Shown here: positions 6,800-8,525 of the stretch, piece by piece
Numbering within the stretch: position 1 is the first letter of the stretch
Layout: each line of letters begins with the position of its first letter
From: Sulfurovum sp. bin170
GTDB taxonomy: Bacteria; Campylobacterota; Campylobacteria; Campylobacterales; Sulfurovaceae
Length of the DNA stretch: 8,525 nt
Assembly (NCBI RefSeq): GCF_010892395.1
Contig: NZ_JAACKB010000182.1
Location: 1-8,525 of the forward strand
Direction of reading: 5' to 3'
Notes under the pieces: model-generated
Database searches by the model: none
What the model was told of the DNA's origin: nothing
Seen by the model: the letters and a program-made list of their open reading frames with translations, nothing else
Made by a program: the position numbers and the translations under genes

Positions 6800-7113
6800 G
6801 AGACTCTATACAAGAAGCAATAGGTACAACAGTAACAGATATGATGGATGCAGGACTAAAAGTATCTTTTACCAAAAAAGAGCTAGATAAGTTGGGTGTT
6901 GAGATACCAAATAGTAGAGTAACTGCTACAGAAATCAAAAATATCCGTTCACTTATGCAAGTGAGTCAATCAGTATTTGCAAAACTTTTAAATGTAAGCA
7001 TCTCATCCATAAGACAGTGGGAACAAGGTCAACGAAATCCTAGTGGTTCTACTATGATACTGTTGGAGTTATTACAGAGAAATCCTAATTTGTTGAATTA
7101 TCGTTTGAAGTGA
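6796..7113 (+). CDS. XRE-family antitoxin (HigA/NadS-like)
   Basis: A 105-residue helix-turn-helix protein that should neutralise the upstream toxin and repress the operon. The DNA-binding domain is C-terminal (about 43-100): TEIKNIRSLMQVSQSVFAKL, then the recognition helix SISSIRQWEQGQRNPSG (68-84), a very typical NadS/HigA ending. The N-terminal 40 residues (SIQEAIGTTVTDMMDAG and following) are the likely toxin-binding part. The ATG overlaps the toxin stop (ATGA), with a strong GGAGG (6785-6789) 6 nt upstream, so the antitoxin should be translated far better than the poorly led toxin. The stop codon lies within a 28-bp repeat shared with the YgiT-type gene downstream. Confidence 0.92.
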   Translation: MRDSIQEAIGTTVTDMMDAGLKVSFTKKELDKLGVEIPNSRVTATEIKNIRSLMQVSQSVFAKLLNVSISSIRQWEQGQRNPSGSTMILLELLQRNPNLLNYRLK

Positions 7114-7132
7114 GAGATATTTTGAAGCAAAG
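7105..7132 (+). repeat. 28-bp imperfect direct repeat, copy 1
   Basis: It matches 8266-8293 at 25 of 28 positions, including an exact 16-mer ATATTTTGAAGCAAAG (7117-7132). This copy spans the end of the XRE antitoxin gene. In the frame of copy 2 it would read ERYFEAK, like the zinc-finger protein's EKYFEAK, so it may be a scrap of another YgiT-type gene. Confidence 0.75.
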
Positions 7133-7154
7133 AGAACCCTAAGTCCTTAAATAG

Positions 7155-7160
7155 TATAAT
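7155..7160 (+). promoter_or_regulatory. Possible -10 box of the Rpn gene
   Basis: TATAAT, 33 nt before the ATG of the Rpn-family gene, with no clear -35. AAAGG (7182-7186) serves as ribosome site 7 nt before the ATG. Read-through from the toxin-antitoxin operon is an alternative, as no terminator is seen between them. Confidence 0.4.
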
Positions 7161-7193
7161 CAATCTAACAAAAAACAATAAAAAGGCTAAGAG

Positions 7194-8147
7194 ATGGAGA
7201 GAGAACTAATAAGCTTTGATTGGGCAATAAAACGACTCTTACGAAGCAAAGCAAACTTTGATATATTAGAGGGCTTCCTCTCTGAACTGCTCTTTGATGA
7301 TATAAAAATTCTCCAAGTCCTAGAGAGTGAGGGTAATAAAGATAATGAAAAACAGAAGCTAAATAGAGTTGACCTCAAAGTTATCAACAGTAAAAAAGAG
7401 ATAATAATCATAGAGATACAATTTGCTAGTGAGATTGATTATTTTCATAGAATACTTTTTGAGACCTCAAAAGTAATCGTTGAACATTTAGATAAAGGAA
7501 AAGCCTATAAAGAGACAGTTAAAGAGACAGTAAAAGTTATATCTATTAATATTGTCTATTTTGATTTGGGTAGAGGAGAGGATTACATCTACAAAGGAAC
7601 CACAAATTTCAGAGGTTTCCACTCAAATGATAAGTTGGAGCTATCACCCAATCAAAAAGAGATGTTAAAAATTGAAAATATAGAGAGTATATTTCCAGAG
7701 TACTATATTTTAAAAGTTAATAGATTTGATAACAATGCAAAAGATAGTCTTGATGAGTGGATATATTTTCTCAAAAATGCCAAGATAAAAGATAGCTTTA
7801 CAGCTAAGGGGCTTAAAAAAGCAAAAAAAGAGTTTTCTGTTTTAAATCTAAAAGAGGAAGATAGGATAGCTTATAGCAAGTATCAGAGCAATCTGCACTA
7901 TGAGGCTAGTATGATTTTTTCTAGTTATGGCGTTGGTAAGATGGAGGGTGTGAAAGAGGGGATTGAGCAGGGGATAGAACGAGGAGTTGAACAAGAGAGA
8001 GTGGAGGGTAGAAAGAGAATAGAGAATATAGCTAAAAATCTTCTATTGGCTAAACTTGATATAGAGATGATTATACAAAGTACTGGCTTATCTAAAGAGG
8101 AGATAGAGAAGTTAGAATCTTTTTCCAATGAGAGGAAAACGAGATAA
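7194..8147 (+). CDS. Rpn-family PD-(D/E)XK nuclease (recombination-promoting nuclease/putative transposase)
   Basis: A 317-residue protein of the Rpn family, often annotated as PD-(D/E)XK nuclease family transposase. Family members are DNA endonucleases that promote RecA-independent recombination. The N-terminal FDWAIKRLLRS (8-18) and NFDILEGFLSELL (21-33) are diagnostic. The catalytic core has D60 (NRVDLKV) and E74-I-Q76, with Q in the usual lysine place as is normal here. The C-terminal tail holds the G/E-repeat helix EGVKEGIEQGIERGVEQE (251-268) and the closing helical part (DIEMIIQSTGLSKEEIEKLE). Length is normal and the frame intact. An extra KETV repeat (106-113) comes from a 12-bp tandem duplication. 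The stop overlaps the next gene (TAATG). M240 is a candidate internal start for a short antagonist. Confidence 0.92.
   Translation: MERELISFDWAIKRLLRSKANFDILEGFLSELLFDDIKILQVLESEGNKDNEKQKLNRVDLKVINSKKEIIIIEIQFASEIDYFHRILFETSKVIVEHLDKGKAYKETVKETVKVISINIVYFDLGRGEDYIYKGTTNFRGFHSNDKLELSPNQKEMLKIENIESIFPEYYILKVNRFDNNAKDSLDEWIYFLKNAKIKDSFTAKGLKKAKKEFSVLNLKEEDRIAYSKYQSNLHYEASMIFSSYGVGKMEGVKEGIEQGIERGVEQERVEGRKRIENIAKNLLLAKLDIEMIIQSTGLSKEEIEKLESFSNERKTR
7509..7532 (+). repeat. 12-bp in-frame tandem duplication inside the Rpn gene
   Basis: AAAGAGACAGTT (7509-7520) is followed directly by AAAGAGACAGTA (7521-7532), 11 of 12 identical, giving KETVKETVK. It lengthens the loop between the catalytic core and the next strand (VISINIVYF) by four residues and keeps the frame. 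Confidence 0.8.
7902..7913 (+). promoter_or_regulatory. Internal ribosome site and start within the Rpn gene
   Basis: GAGG (7902-7905) lies 5 nt before an in-frame ATG (7911-7913, M240). It would give a 78-residue protein made of the C-terminal G/E-rich helix and tail. Some Rpn genes are known to make such a short inhibitory form from inside the gene. No clear internal promoter was found here. Confidence 0.4.
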
Positions 8148-8401
8148 TGGAGAGTTGTAGTTTTTGTGGAAACAGAAATATTAAAAGTGCGTTGACAGAA
8201 TATACATATAAACATAATGGAAACTATATGATTTTTCATAATCTTCCATCTTTACAGTGTGAATATTGTGGTGAGAAATATTTTGAAGCAAAGGTGTTAA
8301 AGCAGATTGAAAAAGAGTTTGTTGCTGTTCAAAATGGTAAAGCTGTAAGAGATAGGATTATCGTTCCTGTTGAAAATTTTAATATGATAGATGTCGCTTA
8401 G
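8147..8401 (+). CDS. YgiT-type zinc-finger protein (antitoxin-like)
   Basis: An 84-residue protein with two CxxC pairs, C4/C7 and C38/C41, the zinc-binding arrangement of YgiT-type (MqsA N-terminal) fingers. Typical context residues are all there: CSFCG, the strand pair around YTYKHNGNYMIFHNLPSLQC, and CGEKYFEAKVLKQIE. The end RDRIIVPVEN also fits the family. It lacks the helix-turn-helix of full MqsA, as is usual for the small stand-alone members, which commonly sit beside a DUF4258 toxin. Here the upstream neighbour is instead the Rpn nuclease, whose TAA overlaps this ATG by one base, implying translational coupling. GAGG 11 nt upstream is a poor ribosome site, supporting coupling. Its role as antitoxin or regulator is inferred. 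Confidence 0.88.
   Translation: MESCSFCGNRNIKSALTEYTYKHNGNYMIFHNLPSLQCEYCGEKYFEAKVLKQIEKEFVAVQNGKAVRDRIIVPVENFNMIDVA
8266..8293 (+). repeat. 28-bp imperfect direct repeat, copy 2
   Basis: The partner of 7105-7132, 1161 bp away, in the middle of the zinc-finger gene (CGEKYFEAK codons). Mismatches are at three positions only. Confidence 0.75.
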
Positions 8402-8423
8402 AATAGGTACATTTTTCAACTTC

Positions 8424-8525
8424 AGGAGGTGACCAATATTATATTCATTCGGAATCGGAGACTTTAGTCCCGAATATAGCGAGGCTAAAGCCATCGATTC
8501 CAATCTTTTTGAAATTAATTTTGGG
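8424..8525 (+). CDS. Possible gene start with strong ribosome site but no standard start codon (runs off the edge)
   Basis: AGGAGGTGA (8424-8432) is a full 9-nt complement of the usual 16S rRNA 3' end. At ideal spacing (6 nt after GGAGG) the codon is ATA (8436), opening a 30-codon frame that stays open to the window edge and reads LYSFGIGDFSPEYSEAK and onward. No ATG, GTG or TTG is available: the nearest in-frame upstream codon is the TGA inside the Shine-Dalgarno. It may be a gene with an AUA start, an inactivated gene (ATG changed to ATA), or a chance frame. Family not recognised. Confidence 0.3.
8451..8501. repeat. Long imperfect inverted repeat, possible terminator
   Basis: Two 22-nt arms (8451-8472 and 8480-8501) are complementary at 17 of 22 positions, with outer GGAATCG/CGATTCC perfect, an inner CTTTAG/CTAAAG block and a 7-nt loop. 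Several mismatches would be G-U pairs in RNA. A run of five T follows at 8506-8510, so it could end the Rpn/zinc-finger transcript. It could equally be a small repeated element. Confidence 0.5.

Noticed and set aside
7187..7411. Minus-strand hydrophobic open frame opposite the Rpn start
   Set aside because: The S/L-rich translation is the antisense of K/E/R-rich coding sequence, not a membrane protein.
7925..8239. Minus-strand open frame opposite the Rpn tail
   Set aside because: Repetitive S/P-rich antisense of the G/E repeat helix; no ribosome site.
8297..8503. Minus-strand open frame across the zinc-finger end and the inverted repeat
   Set aside because: Open mainly because the inverted repeat and antisense of a real gene lack stops; no family resemblance and no ribosome site checked out.
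1..8525. CRISPR array, integron attC sites or IS terminal repeats
   Set aside because: No regularly spaced repeats, no attC-like folded sites with paired core boxes and no transposase with flanking terminal repeats were found by eye.

Overview
The window is an AT-rich bacterial segment, most likely from a marine or sulfidic-habitat member of the Campylobacterota (Sulfurovum/Sulfurimonas-like). The main evidence is a full-length MutS protein with a C-terminal HNH nuclease, the MutS7 type, known from Campylobacterota, octocoral mitochondria and giant viruses. The A/T-rich codon use (AGA arginine, TTA leucine) and the neighbouring gene families agree. The species cannot be named from this sequence.

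Left part (1-1083, minus strand): an antitoxin-like gene with a GTG start (8-283), whose partner may start at the window edge. A possible gene tail (304-405) lies just upstream of it. Next comes a complete mazEF-type module: ribbon-helix-helix antitoxin, then MazF RNase, overlapping by 8 nt and driven by a near-consensus promoter with repeated TATTAC boxes at its start site.

Centre (1084-5900, minus strand): two hairpins, then the MutS-HNH gene (1167-4100). Upstream of it, 56 nt away and in the same direction, is an AAA-ATPase-like/PD-(D/E)XK protein (4157-5842). The two could share a transcript.

Right part (5900-8525): a toxin-antitoxin graveyard followed by live modules. A 55-codon ORF seems to join an antitoxin-like N terminus to the C-terminal end of a PIN toxin. 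A ribbon-helix-helix antitoxin remnant lies upstream of it, also on the minus strand. On the plus strand there is a RelE/HigB-type toxin and XRE antitoxin pair with an ATGA overlap and a promoter that predicts a leaderless toxin mRNA. It is followed by an Rpn-family PD-(D/E)XK nuclease gene coupled by TAATG to a YgiT-type zinc-finger gene. A 28-bp imperfect direct repeat brackets the Rpn gene. The last 100 bases hold a strong Shine-Dalgarno sequence with no standard start codon, and a long imperfect inverted repeat.

Together this is an accessory, addiction- and nuclease-rich region around a mismatch-recognition ATPase fused to a nuclease. No transposase of a classical IS, integrase, tRNA, rRNA or CRISPR array was seen.
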